NCBI GenBank assembly: GCA_016785225.1
Contig: JAFBJZ010000623.1
Coordinates: 2,394,501 to 2,458,500, forward strand
Direction of reading: 5' to 3'
Length of the DNA stretch: 64,000 nucleotides
Origin: Psettodes erumei
Taxonomy: Eukaryota > Chordata > Actinopteri > Pleuronectiformes > Psettodidae
Made by a program: the position numbers and the translations under genes. The notes beneath the pieces are model-generated. The model did no database searches and was not told where the DNA came from. It saw only the letters and a list, made by a program, of their open reading frames with translations. Of the stretch, positions 11,129 through 22,900 are shown piece by piece. Position 1 is the first letter of the stretch. Each line of letters begins with the position of its first letter.

Positions 11129-12050
11129 TATCTCTTAGTACTGCAGCTGCTTTAAAGCAAAAGCCTGACAACATCAAAACTAGTTATGACTAATAATTGC
11201 TGCTTTACTTAAATTTGACACAAGTATTGTTTTATGCAAATGCCTTTGTCTCACAGGACACACTGTTAACTTAACTGCTGATCAAAAGTCTAAGTATAGA
11301 GGGTTTTTATATTTTGCATTGGCTTGACCTGCCTGCTTGTTTCCTACATGACAGCAACAGATACCACAATGAAAGCATGACAATAAGGCTTGTTTTACGG
11401 AAGGAAACTGGACAAAGGCTGGACTTATTGATATTGTTCTTTAATGATGCTCTGAAGTTATGAATGGGCCAATTAATGTAAGTGGTGAAGAAAAAATATC
11501 AGGGTTTTCCAAAACCCCCTGCTGTTGTTAACACATGTTGGACTTAACCTCAACTGGGGCTATTGTAAAAGGTAATTGCAGAACACATAAGTACTTTAAC
11601 ATTGAAGATGACGCTCACAATTTCCATACAGTTTTAAATGTAAACTCAATTCCTAAACTTAATAGTGACTACTTGATGATACTTATCAGCATCTTGGGTA
11701 AGATCTTAGGGTAAGAGCTTTCAGTTTCATAGATGTCACATCTTCTTAGTTTCTTCTCTGTTGTTTCAAGTGATTTACTGCATATTTTATAACCTTCTCT
11801 ATGAATAATATAAGTTAGCATGTGATCAAGATCTCCAGGGCTTTTGCTACAATACCCTCAGCTGTTTTGGTAGATGCATATGAGAAAGAAGTAAAGTGAG
11901 TTGAGCTTCTTGCTTGAAGGGATGGTTGTACTATGGTGACTGTTTCCTAAACATACAGACACCCAATAAACCCTCTTATAATTACAGCAACAGCCTACAG
12001 CCCCCACTCACACCATGGCTGGCTTCATATTTTTGCACATAATCAACAGG

Positions 12051-12051
<1 letters not shown>

Positions 12052-12090
<39 letters not shown>
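12052..12090. repeat. (CA)n microsatellite
   Basis: About 19 units in the lars2-limd1 spacer. Confidence 0.95.
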
Positions 12091-12092
<2 letters not shown>

Positions 12093-12659
12093 AGGTTTCA
12101 TTCAGGGCACAACTAAAATGTACTCCTGTGTGTTTGCTGGAAGAGTCTTTTTCTCATATTATGAGTTCATCCTGCTGTACCCCACCTCTGGCTCAAATAT
12201 TCCATTCTGGGTCAGGACACAATGTGGAGGGGTCACAGTGCCTGTGTGTTTTCCACGAGCAGGAATGTGTGACGTCATTCAGCCAAAACAGAGGGGGCAC
12301 AGGCACTGTAAATACCTCTCACCCCCCACCCTTCACAACAAGTAAAACACACCCGTATGCAGTAGTTACAATATAAATACTAGACAGATTGTTTATTAAA
12401 TGTGGAAAAACTTTTAAAAATTGTGTCCAGGTGACACAGATTACATTTTAATAACCAGTTTTATCTACCCATGCTGGTTACTCATAATCAAATGGAAATG
12501 TATTTGCAGTATACACACCACACCAAAGTAAACCAAGATATTAATTGAATTACTTCAGGTACCAGCTTAAAACATGTTTGCCAACCCAAATGTATTCCAA
12601 AAATAATTGCCCACTCACTTAATTTTTCCCTCTTCTCTTAACATAACTAAACCCATAAT

Positions 12660-13057
12660 CAGTGGTAGACAAAGTAGTCAGAACTAGCCATTGCATACAT
12701 AAGTCCTGGATCAGTAGTTAGTATATAAACTGACATACTTTTAGCCAAATGTACTGAGTATGAAAAGTTCTAACTGCATATACTTGCACCTTTAATTATA
12801 CTACTATTTTTATAGAGAAATCTCAGTAAAGGTGGCTAAAAGTTGATGGAGGTGTAAATAATGTTTAGGTAGTTGAATGATCATATGTTTTGTAGGCTAC
12901 AATTGTAGCTCTCCCATTCATCTGGTGGAGTGTGAGGTACAGTGTGAAGTGTAGCAAAAATACAGCATGAAATGAAAACGCTCAAGAAAAATACAGGAAC
13001 CTCAAATTTTGTGTTTAATGGGCTACTTTAGTAAGTATACTTAGTTACAGTCCTGTG
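12660..13057. mobile_element. Old MITE-like relic with degenerate inverted ends
   Basis: It starts CAGTGGTAGACAAAGTAG and ends with the inverse of CTGTAACTAAGTATACTTA. This matches the widespread fish repeat whose ends read like CAGTGGTGGAA followed by AAGTAC-rich sequence, possibly hAT-derived. The inside is AT-rich without an open frame. The right end is more convincing than the left. Confidence 0.45.
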
Positions 13058-13199
13058 CTCACAGTTGAGCCATTTAATTGTACAGAACAAAATGCACAAG
13101 AAGTGGAGTTTTGTTTTGCTGACTCAAAGAGAAGAAACTGAGTCAACTCGCTCCATATTTTTAAAAGACGACACAGGATGTGTGGATCTGTCTTTTTTA

Positions 13200-13973
13200 A
13201 ATGAACGGAAGAAGCGGACACTTTTCCGCCCCCGGGTTCCGTTAAAAAAAAACCAAACTACGACGTCGCTCGTTATTTATAGCGTCGCCGGCTGATTAAT
13301 GAGCTCGGGCGCTGCCCTCAACCCCGCTTTTACTTGTCGCCTGACGGGAGCACTGCGCCTTTAAAAAACAAACTGTTCCAATGTTTTTAGTCCCAACCGT
13401 CCACCGGCGGCCACGTACGGCTCCAGGGGACGTCAGCGGCGCACTACTTTTATCAGCTATCCGTCGCAACATTAACGACACATCAGCTGTTTAAGTAGTT
13501 TGAAGTAGTTTGTTTTCCCGACAGGAGGTGTGGGTGGTGAATGTCTTGAATGAAGGTTCCCCGCTGGGTCTGTGAAGCGGGAGGAGGGGGCAGCAGTTTG
13601 AGGGGTCGTCCAGGCTATCGGATCTGGGATCTGCTCACATTTATAACCACACAGACGGAGGCTTGTTCGGGGCAGAGCTGCGCCGGACCGACGAGCAGCG
13701 GATTTTCTACCGAGGAGGACGCGGATCTTTAAACTTTTTTATTTATTCTCCCCGGACGATTTAAGAGACGGAAAAGTTGGAAATAACCGAGAAAAAGTTT
13801 TGCTCCGGGTCTGCACCGTTGTCTCCTGTCAAAACTACGAGCTTGTGGACTGTAAACTATAATTTGCATTGGAAGTAACAACTTTTGCTGACTGTTAGCT
13901 GGGCTTTAGCCTTTAAATAAAGTTGCTTGTGACTTAACTTTATTGAGGCAGACACACAAACAGTTTCTCCAAA
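13200..13973 (+). promoter_or_regulatory. limd1: limd1 promoter and 5' UTR (CpG-rich)
   Basis: CpG density rises sharply here against flanking DNA, with GGACGTCAG near 13428, a TATTTATAG-like box near 13274 and several GACGTC/GGCGGC runs. The transcription start cannot be fixed from sequence. The leader ends in an in-frame TGA at 13944-13946, which supports ATG 13974 as the start. Confidence 0.6.
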
Positions 13974-15186
13974 ATGGATAAATACGAGGATTTAGGACTG
14001 GAGGCGAGTAAGTTTATCGAGGATCTGAACATGTATGAAGCATCCAGAGATGGTTTATTTCGAATGAGGAGGGACGCAGGAAATAATCCGGATTTTGAAG
14101 AGACGCGGAGAGTTTTTGCCTCTAAAATGACTAAAATACACATGCAGAAGCACCAGGAGGAGATGGCAAAAAACAACCAGGCCCTTAAAATGAATGGGGG
14201 GCACAACAGCGCGTATTACATCAAGGACAGACCGCCCATCAACAGTTACAGACAGCCGGGTGAAGCGGCAGCGAAGCCCCCCATACTCTCTGGCCCTGTG
14301 GCGGGCACAACGGCTGGGAGTCAGTACGCGCAGTTTGACGGCCATAAACACTACACAGGCGTTCAGCCTGAGCTTCCAGCCGGCAGGGCATACGGCTACG
14401 GAAACAGTTTAGATAATAAGGAGCGCTCAGAGCCGCAGTCATACCAGCACAACAGCCCCGCTCCCCCCAGCACAGGAAACGCGTCTCACAGCGCACCCAC
14501 GCCTGCTCGTCAACCTGTCAGCCAACCGGCAGCATGGGCCCCATCCAGAGAGAGCCCGCTCTCCCCTTCTCTGCCCGGGTCTGGAGGCAGCGGCGCATCC
14601 CAGCAGCAGCAGCCCCAGCGCCTACCTGCACCTCCCACCGTCAACAGTCTTCCATCCCAGCAGAGTCCACCCTCCTCCGCTGGGCCAGCCACTGGATGGG
14701 CTGGAGAGCTGTCTGGTTCAGCCAAGCCAGACCTCATCCCAGCCTTGCCTCTGAGCGCCTTCACAGGAGGAGCAGATCTCCATGTGCAGCAGCCCTCCAT
14801 ACAACCTGCAGCCTACTATGCAGCACCTTCCACAACCTCAAGACCCTCTGCTGGACATAATGGTCTCGCAGCAGCTTCCCCTGTCCTACCTGGGCCTTCT
14901 GAAACACCTCAACCTAAAGCCCAGGCGACTACAGCTGCCTTGGGCCATGGCAGTGTCTCCAAAACTAGCAGCCAGGGTCATGGTCAGAGCCAAATACCTG
15001 CCTGTGGAGAGGCCGTCTGTGCCGAGGCTGAAGTCCCTTGTGCCCCTAAGCCTGCCCAGTTACCCTGCCAGTCTGTTCTCACACAGCCCCCTGAACAGGG
15101 GCCTTCAGCTGCTGAAATAAAATTAGAAGCTCTCACTAAACGGCTGGAAAAAGAGATGGATGCCCAACCAAAGGCAGACTACTTTG
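13974..15186 (+). CDS. limd1: limd1 exon 1, disordered N-terminal region
   Basis: It encodes residues 1-404: the conserved N-terminal helix region, then Pro/Ser/Gln-rich sequence with QQQQPQ near residue 205, and a last conserved stretch LEALTKRLEKEMDAQPKADYF just before LIM1. The donor is GTAAGA at 15187. Confidence 0.95.
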
Positions 15187-16885
15187 GTAAGAGTCTTTTT
15201 CGAGTCAAGTTAAACCACTGCGAGTCCCACTGAATGACATTTCAGTCCATTTTAATTTCATATTTACACATGCACACAGTCATCCTTTGTCAGCTTGTTT
15301 CTGTCTCTCTCTCCCACACACATTTTCTATGTGCTGCTTAATCAGGAGGATGGCATTCTCGACGCTCTTTGCTGATAAAAACCTATTAGGCAGACTGTAG
15401 GAGGTCTCCTCTTTCTTCTGGGGAATGCAGACAGAATAATTTTGTAATTTGTTTCACGTCTCTCTTTTTAAAGATTCATTGCCTGTGCTCCAGTGTTTCC
15501 CAAATGACGTCATTGCCACAGAGCCATGCCTGCACATTTCTCATTACTCTTGGCCTGAGCATGCCATTCTTGTTTGTGTGTGATGAACACGCACGTGCAT
15601 ACAAGGGAGATGATAATGAATAATGTCACCTGTGACCTATAGTTCTGGCTTTTGGTGGCGCGTACAGAACAGTGTGGCTGTCCCTCATCAGCAGAATACT
15701 ATTACTCATTATTGGTGGTGCTATCAGGAAATAATGGAACTTGGAAAGAACATGCGCTTTGCTCTGACACCAGCTGACAGATACAGTAAAATGGCGAGCT
15801 TCAGCGTATGCAGACAGGATAGTGTGCGCTGCAGAGAAGGCTGGTGTCCACGTGTTGGTCAGGAGTCGGAGTCAAGGCCACTCATGAAAACGGGATGTCC
15901 CGCTTCAGGAGCGACCGATAGTGGGAAGGGAGAGAGGGTGAGATTGGCGGTACTGGGTTCAAAGGCAAAAAGTGAGCCTACTACACACACAAGCCCACCC
16001 TCGCCTCCTCGCAGGAGGAATTTCCTGCTGGAATGTCACGGAAGACGTTCTGGCGTATGTCACTGTCACGACAAGGCTCACAAATAGCACAGCGAGGTGA
16101 ATGTTCCAGCTGTGTGGGAGAGCGCAGTCTGCAGTTAGCACAAGTGGAGGTTTTTAAAGTGGCACCATATATGTGTTGATTCACTCACACACACACACAC
16201 ACACACACAGTCCCACATCGCCCACACATGGTTCCTGTGAGGACTTTCCCACCACAGCCTGGCTCATCCTCTGACTCACGTGTGTAGGCTTACTGGGACT
16301 GGGCTAGCTTTCTTTACAAAACTTTAGTGTCTTCATATTTCTGCACTGGAAATATGAACAAGGCATAAATGTATTCTTCAAACTTTTGAGCACTGCTTGA
16401 GTTGTGTCACATCTTTGGATCACATTTCTTTTTGAATGGACTCATAACACTTCTTTGTGTCCAGTGTTCTTATAAAAGTCTCTGCCAGATCAGTGTGCAC
16501 ACGCAGGGCTCGGATCCATCACAGTTCCCAACCGTCCACCGAGTGCTAATTGAAATAGCTGCAGCTGGAGGTTCTGGGAAAATGAGTCCGCTGCCAAACG
16601 GCTGCACCAGGGGAACACTGAGGAATGTCTGAAGGAAGAGAGCGAGGAATTTTAGAAATGAGGTCTTGAGATACAAAGGGGAGGGGAGTCCCAGATGAGT
16701 GGAGAGGTGCCTGCGGTGTAGCTGAATGGACCAGGAGACAACAGAGAGATTTAGGGGCAAGTTGGCGGATGCGTCTTTGTCCTTGGCCACAAGAGCCTGA
16801 GAGGACCTGAGATAAATAGACAAGTTCATCCAAGAGGGGAGAAGTGGCGGGACATCCCAGTGTTCTGCCTGCCCCCTTCCCCTGG

Positions 16886-16933
<48 letters not shown>

Positions 16934-19900
16934 TGCAGTGGAGCATTTAGCGTTGTGTTAAGATGGTGGATTAATTTATCCCATCTGGCCGTGGAGGGGA
17001 AAGCTTCGTCTTAACTCTTCCCGGGCTTTCTTGGCTTCTGCTTTGGTGGGCTTTTGGAGGCTAACTTCTAAGTGTGTGTGCGTGCGTGTGTCTCGGTGGC
17101 GTTTTCTCTATGAATATGCAGCCTGTGGTATTTGGCTGAATTTCATTGGCAGTGTCACTTCTGGGTGTGGTGTCTGACCGCATGTTGTGGTATAAAACAG
17201 TTCCATAGGAGACATCGGATACACAGAATTCATTTCAGGGAATGAGTGTGAGATATGTGTAGCTTTTCTACTTTTCAAGTCAAGTTGTGGGAGCGATGTG
17301 TTATACATGGACTTAAATTTAAATGTGAAAATTTCTCATAAACGGCAGACCTATGAAGTGAAAATTGGCGTACACAACTAGCACCACTACCATCAGTTGT
17401 GATGTACAGGCAGACTGACAACACAGACAGTAGAGTAAATAACTACCCAAAAGTAATGGAAACAGTGGACTTGGTTATTTATAATCAGTGGATAAGCAGG
17501 TGCAGCTCTGAGTCACAGATAAGCTGTTAGCAAGAAGTAAAGAGGTGAAATATTCAGCTCAGCCTGAGGGTTGGGCCATCAATCCGATTTCCATTTCGAC
17601 TTCAGTTTTGGTCTCCGTCTATTATAAAAATAATATAATGGTCCATTTATATCACATATAATGGTTTCCGTTTCGCAGTGACGCTCTCGTTCCACCACGT
17701 GTCACAAGCAGGGTCTCCCACACTGACCACCACGCGCTGACTCGTGTTATCTGTGAATTGTGATCGAAAGTGATCATACTCATATGCGACCCCCCCCCCC
17801 ATGTTTCGAGTAATCGTTTGAAACAATTGATTGAGCAATCGAGCAGCCCCGAGCTTAACAGACACACAGGTGAAATAGGTGGATAAACGGGGGAGGTGGT
17901 GCTGCCTCCGCCCAATTCAAGTCTCACATACAGTTCAGCGCATGAGCTGGCGATGTGCATACTTCCGTTGCTCGTGAAGTCGTGAATGTTTTATCATTTG
18001 GTGGAAGTGTAACATGGACCTGTACAGTGTGATGAGGAGTTTCGACAGCTGAGAAAGGTGAGGGCTGTCGTTGCCAGGGGTGAAGTTGTGGCTCCGTGTT
18101 TCGCTTCCCCTCCCCCCGCTGGAAGCCAGAAGGCAGGCCCAGGAATAATCACACTGTTTTGGAATATGGGCCTCTGGCCAAAAACAAATTTGTAGTGGCC
18201 CAGCCGGCGAGGAGGTTACTAGGAAAACAAGGAATTTTTTGGTTCCAAACAGTAAAAACGAGAGGAGAGAATGGACTTTTACTGTGTTTTTTGTTCTCGC
18301 GGGGTGTACAAATCAAAGCTATAAAAATTTAAGGTAAAAATGTCCTTGGCCCAGTATCAGCTCACTGTACTGTATGGATACGGTTTTCCTGACAATCTTA
18401 TTCCTCTTAAATTGTTTGCTGTCAGACCTTTGCAGTAAACATTTACAGAAGAAAAGCTTGGACTCGTTCATTTCAGTAGTTTGAGGGCATGTCGACTTGA
18501 TTACCTTTTTGTGTAAACAGAATAGCTTACATAAGAGCAACATTCTTCTGCTTCCTAATAATAACCCTCTATTATCTCCAAATCTGCTTTCCAGTCATTG
18601 GGGCCTGCTGATGATGTGTCCTCTGTTGTGGTATTAGGAGAGGCTTTAGGTGAATTATATATAGCCCAGTTGCATATTGTATTACTGAGTGTCTATGTGG
18701 GAGAAAACATTTGAAGAAGGTTATAAAAATGGAACAGTGTGTGTTTTTGGAGGAGGCAGCCATGTGAGGTGTGTTAGAATTGGAACAGAAGTCTCTTTGT
18801 CAGTGATTGAGCAGGACCAGGGCTGGGCTGGGCTGGGCTGGGCTGGGCTGGGCTGGGCCGGGTTCTTCTGCTGAGGCCTACGTCTCTGTCTCCAGGGAGT
18901 TTTTCTATTAAAAACACAAACACACAGCACATGACCTCATGCACACACACACATTAAATGAGAAAGTTGTGGCCTTAAACCCAATACTTTGAATAGTTTG
19001 GATGGTCAGATCACAGGATTTACAGGATTTATTTGTCAGCTATCTGAAAGCCCATCAAGATCAGCAGCAACATACACAGTGCGTATGTCAGCTGTCACGT
19101 CACACACTGTCATACACTACACAATCGGACTGAGACATGAGGACTGACCGGGAAGTGGAGCGCTGAAAGAAAGTATTTTCATGTGAGGTGTCAGGAAAGC
19201 TGTGTAGCTAAGTTAAATATTGATCACATGGAAATCCCTGTGTAGTTCATCAGCTGTCCAAAGTAGAAGGAGGGATTATGTAACGTGAAGTGGTATTCTT
19301 CACCCAACACATTCATTTTCTCTCTACATCTGTTGCCTGTCTGTTTGGCTCGGATGAATGAATGGATTCATATGAAGTAGACTCCAGTATCTTAATGTGA
19401 AGCCACACTGATTGTGTGCTTTGATTTTATCAAAGCCTTTTTGAACAGAATTCTCAGTCTCTGAGCCAAGTCAAATAAGCAAATAAGGATGTGTTTCCCC
19501 TTTCAATGATGCAGCTCGCTAACCAGTTTCCTGTCTTGTGTGATTGTTTTTTCTCGTTCTCCATTATTTTTGTCATAGTATTTTCATCTGGATCAGAGCC
19601 TCCACAACGATTGATTCTTCTTCATCCCACTACAATAATCCATTTGTGAAACCTCAAGTGTTTTGGTAGGATTCAACTTTGTATCAGACTGAATTCACAT
19701 ATACTGTGTCTGTGTTCTGTGTTGTCTTGCAGGAGTTTGTGTTAAGTGTAACAAAGCAGTGTATGGGGCCAACCAGGCCTGCCAGGCCATGGGGAGCCTC
19801 TACCATGACAGCTGCTTCACCTGCAGCGCGTGTAGTAAGTACACACACGTACACACACACGTACACACTCATCAGACGTTCACTAACTTCATACACTTTA

Positions 19901-22900
19901 ACTTGTCACATGCCAGGCTGGTGTCACGTCCTGACTACTAGGCTGCCAAAGCCCCCGTCCTCTCAAATGAAAGTGGTACCCTCTTATTCAGTCACTCACT
20001 GCCCCCTGCAAAAACACACAATTATTTAGGGATTACCACGCTGTTCTGCTGGTGTTTGGTTTCTGGGTGTGCCAGTCGCTGCTGCAGCCGCACAAAGACA
20101 CACAGTGCAAGACTTTCTGCAGACCTAATTCATCCGTCAGCCGACTGAATCATATGTAGTATAGATTCATACTCTGTACTTGCCATACTTTGTACTATTT
20201 ATAAAGTGTAACCAAATCCTGTGCAGAGGTTGAAAGATGTTCTAGAACATCTTTAAAAAACAGCATTGATTGGCTGATAGTGCTTGAATTCCCAGAGGCA
20301 GAAACTATTTTATTTTGTAAGACAGAATGGTCATTCAAAACAAATCACACGTGGTGAGTCCGTTAACATGTTCTTCTAACATCAAACATAGTCCAGGTAA
20401 AGTCCACCCCAAATGTAGAATTAACATCTTTGTTGTACTCTTCTTTTGAATGAGACAAGTTGGGAACAAGGAGACACTCAGAGTGATGTCTAACAGTGAT
20501 GGGGTGGGGGGGTGTGGGGGCTACACGCCACATATCTCTCATACCTTGCTCTATGTGAGGGCATAAGGGTTGTGTTTGCTGTGAGAGGCCCCAAGGAAAA
20601 AGCATCTCTGCTGGGGAGGAATGCAGGCACAGGGGCCCTGAGCCGATGAGCCTCCAGGAGGACAGTGGGTGCTGCTATGTCAGCTGGGTGCAATGAGACG
20701 GGAGTACAGAGGGGGGCAGCAGCGAGAGCACGCAGTTAGCATGGGGGGGCACACTGATCCATCCATATGCTTATGTATTCATGCAAACAGTGAGCAACAT
20801 GTCGCAGTCCGTGCTTTAATAGTGTCTTGGATGAACTGCACAACAAGTCTTTATGACCGTGAACTTCCCTCCATGCCCTCATGCCACCAGCAGATCATTT
20901 CTGGCACAGAAAGTGCAGACACACAGCCTGAGATCCCCTAATCATTGGCTATTTACAAACAGTTTATGGTGCAACCCGATTCCACATGGAAATTCAGTCC
21001 TGTTTGCTGGAACCGAGTTACTCAGTAACCAATAAGTTTGTGAAAGAGGGAAGTAGAAAGCAAAAGAAAGCAATATCTCTTCCTTCTATAAGATTCTCTC
21101 ATATTTGCCTCCAGTATATATATATATATATATATATACAGTATATGTATGGAAAATGAATTGCAGGTTGAAAATGACTTCACAGCTGTATGTGCCCTCC
21201 AGGTAACTACATTCAGCGTTTGTTTGTTTGTTTTTTCTTTTTTATAATTTGTTCCCCACAGCAGTAATGCAAGCAAGAACAGCGGTGTACAGTCCCCCAA
21301 GTCTCAGTTTATACTTACATAATATCAGCCCTTATCCCAGCCAATCCACAGTCTTTGGAGAGCACAAACAAAGATCTGATTGGTCCTGAAACCACTGGTA
21401 TGTTAACATCTGGTGGGTAGACTGTCAGGGCCTTGACCAAACCTCCCAGGTGCTGTTCACAGTCAAAGAAATGCTTCCCACCAAGGGTTCCTTTAAGTGC
21501 ATGCAGCTTTTTTACTTTGGCAATTACACACACAGATATCTTTAGTAGGGCAGCAAATGACTTTAGATGAGATTAAATGGCAGAGTCGACAATATATGAA
21601 TATAGTCTACAGATAAGATGTGGGTATGAAAGAAATGTGTCTCTTTTGCTGATATGTCCCACTCACAGGAAAGAACACAATGAGTCCCGATCAGGAAATC
21701 ACAGCAGGGTCATTGTGAATTGCTTATTTTCTGAATGAGACTGTGTAAGGGAATTCATAGAATGTTTTAATTAGAAAATAGCTGTGTGTTTTGTTCCGTC
21801 CCTCAGGTATTTTACATTTTTATGAAAGTGCAACGGGCAAACTTTGGTTCCGGTGCTTTTCAGCCCGTCAGCCATGACTCCTGACTTTAATTAAGTTCTT
21901 ATCTTTCTGTAAAGCTCAGAGCTTTCCCTGACTCCCTGACTCACTGGGAAAAGAGACTGGAATGCAAAGAAAGGAATGGCCTGTATCTAACTTTCATCCC
22001 CCTTAACCTTCCCTTTTTTCTTAAGGGGCAGGGTTCCTGTCTGTCCCTCTGTCAGTAATTAACGAGGGCCAGTTCGACAGATCTCCTGTTAAAGTACTTA
22101 TTACACGATCTTGGTTGGTGTGTGATGTTATTATTCTATTCAAGATAATATAATGAAATGATGACAATAACTGGTTCATGAAAATTTCACTTTTTTTTTT
22201 ACTTATTTGAAGCATAGGGTTTCTTTTTTTGCTTGATGGGTCATGGTTCAGCTCTGCATCCCCAAATGTCCTGGCCTCTGCAGGCTTCAGGATGCGACCA
22301 ATCAGGAGAAAGGGTTTTAAGTAGGCCTCTGAAGGAGGCCTGAGCTAATATTACTTGTTTCAGTCAGAGGTTTGAGGTAAATAACAACATTATTTGATCT
22401 GTGAATTGTGCTAGTGGAGTCCCAGAATCAAAATATAGAGCTGGAAAGGAGCATAATAGGTCCTCTTTAAGTGTAAAATAACATGAGCTGTGCTTCCCAG
22501 TTGCTAAATGACTGCGTGAGTCTATCAAGCAATCAGGTCATGAGATGGGAGATAAAGAGGGCTCCTGTTCACCAAGGTTAACCCCCCTGCTGTCCCCTCC
22601 CTCACCTCCCCACTCAGAAAATGTGAGGAATGTTCCCTCTTCCTGTGGGACCTGGGCAAGAATAGCTGTTTTGCTGTGTGTATGTGTGTGTGTGTGTGTG
22701 TGTCTGTGTGTGTCTGTGTGTGTGCGCTTGGGTAAGCCAGATCCAGACCATAGAACGATTAAAGCACACAGACAGACAGGAAGCACACCCAGCATGTGGA
22801 GAGACACCAGAAAGGAACAAAGAAGAAGAATAGTGTTGTTGGTGCAGGTCTTGGCCTGTGGTCCCCTTGAAATCCAGTAGAGCAGAGTGTTTAATCTGTT

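Larger units (their letters stand above)
7963..13200. other. Intergenic region between lars2 and limd1
   Basis: It contains a deleted Tc1-like element (10329-11128), a long CA repeat (12052-12090) and a MITE-like relic (about 12660-13057). A 121-codon open frame on the - strand at 9671-10036 is described under findings. No conserved protein was recognised in the remainder. Confidence 0.6.
15187..19732 (+). other. limd1 intron 1 (4.5 kb)
   Basis: It holds CA and CT/CA repeats (16185-16209, 16886-16928), a possible CpG-rich hAT-like relic (about 17570-17990) and a GGCTG pentanucleotide array (18821-18855). Long first introns often carry enhancers, and a full CRE palindrome lies at 15505-15512. 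No exon was recognised. Confidence 0.6.

Noticed and set aside
14055..15120. Long frames in other phases and on the - strand over limd1 exon 1
   Set aside because: They are shadows of the GC-rich coding exon; the limd1 frame is fixed by family identity.
15623..16087. 154-codon frame in limd1 intron 1
   Set aside because: No recognisable motif or splice sites; the composition is that of translated GC-rich intron.
16470..16932. Two overlapping - strand frames of 128-152 codons
   Set aside because: Both begin in the CA/CT repeat and are low-complexity at the start; two frames open at once points to chance.
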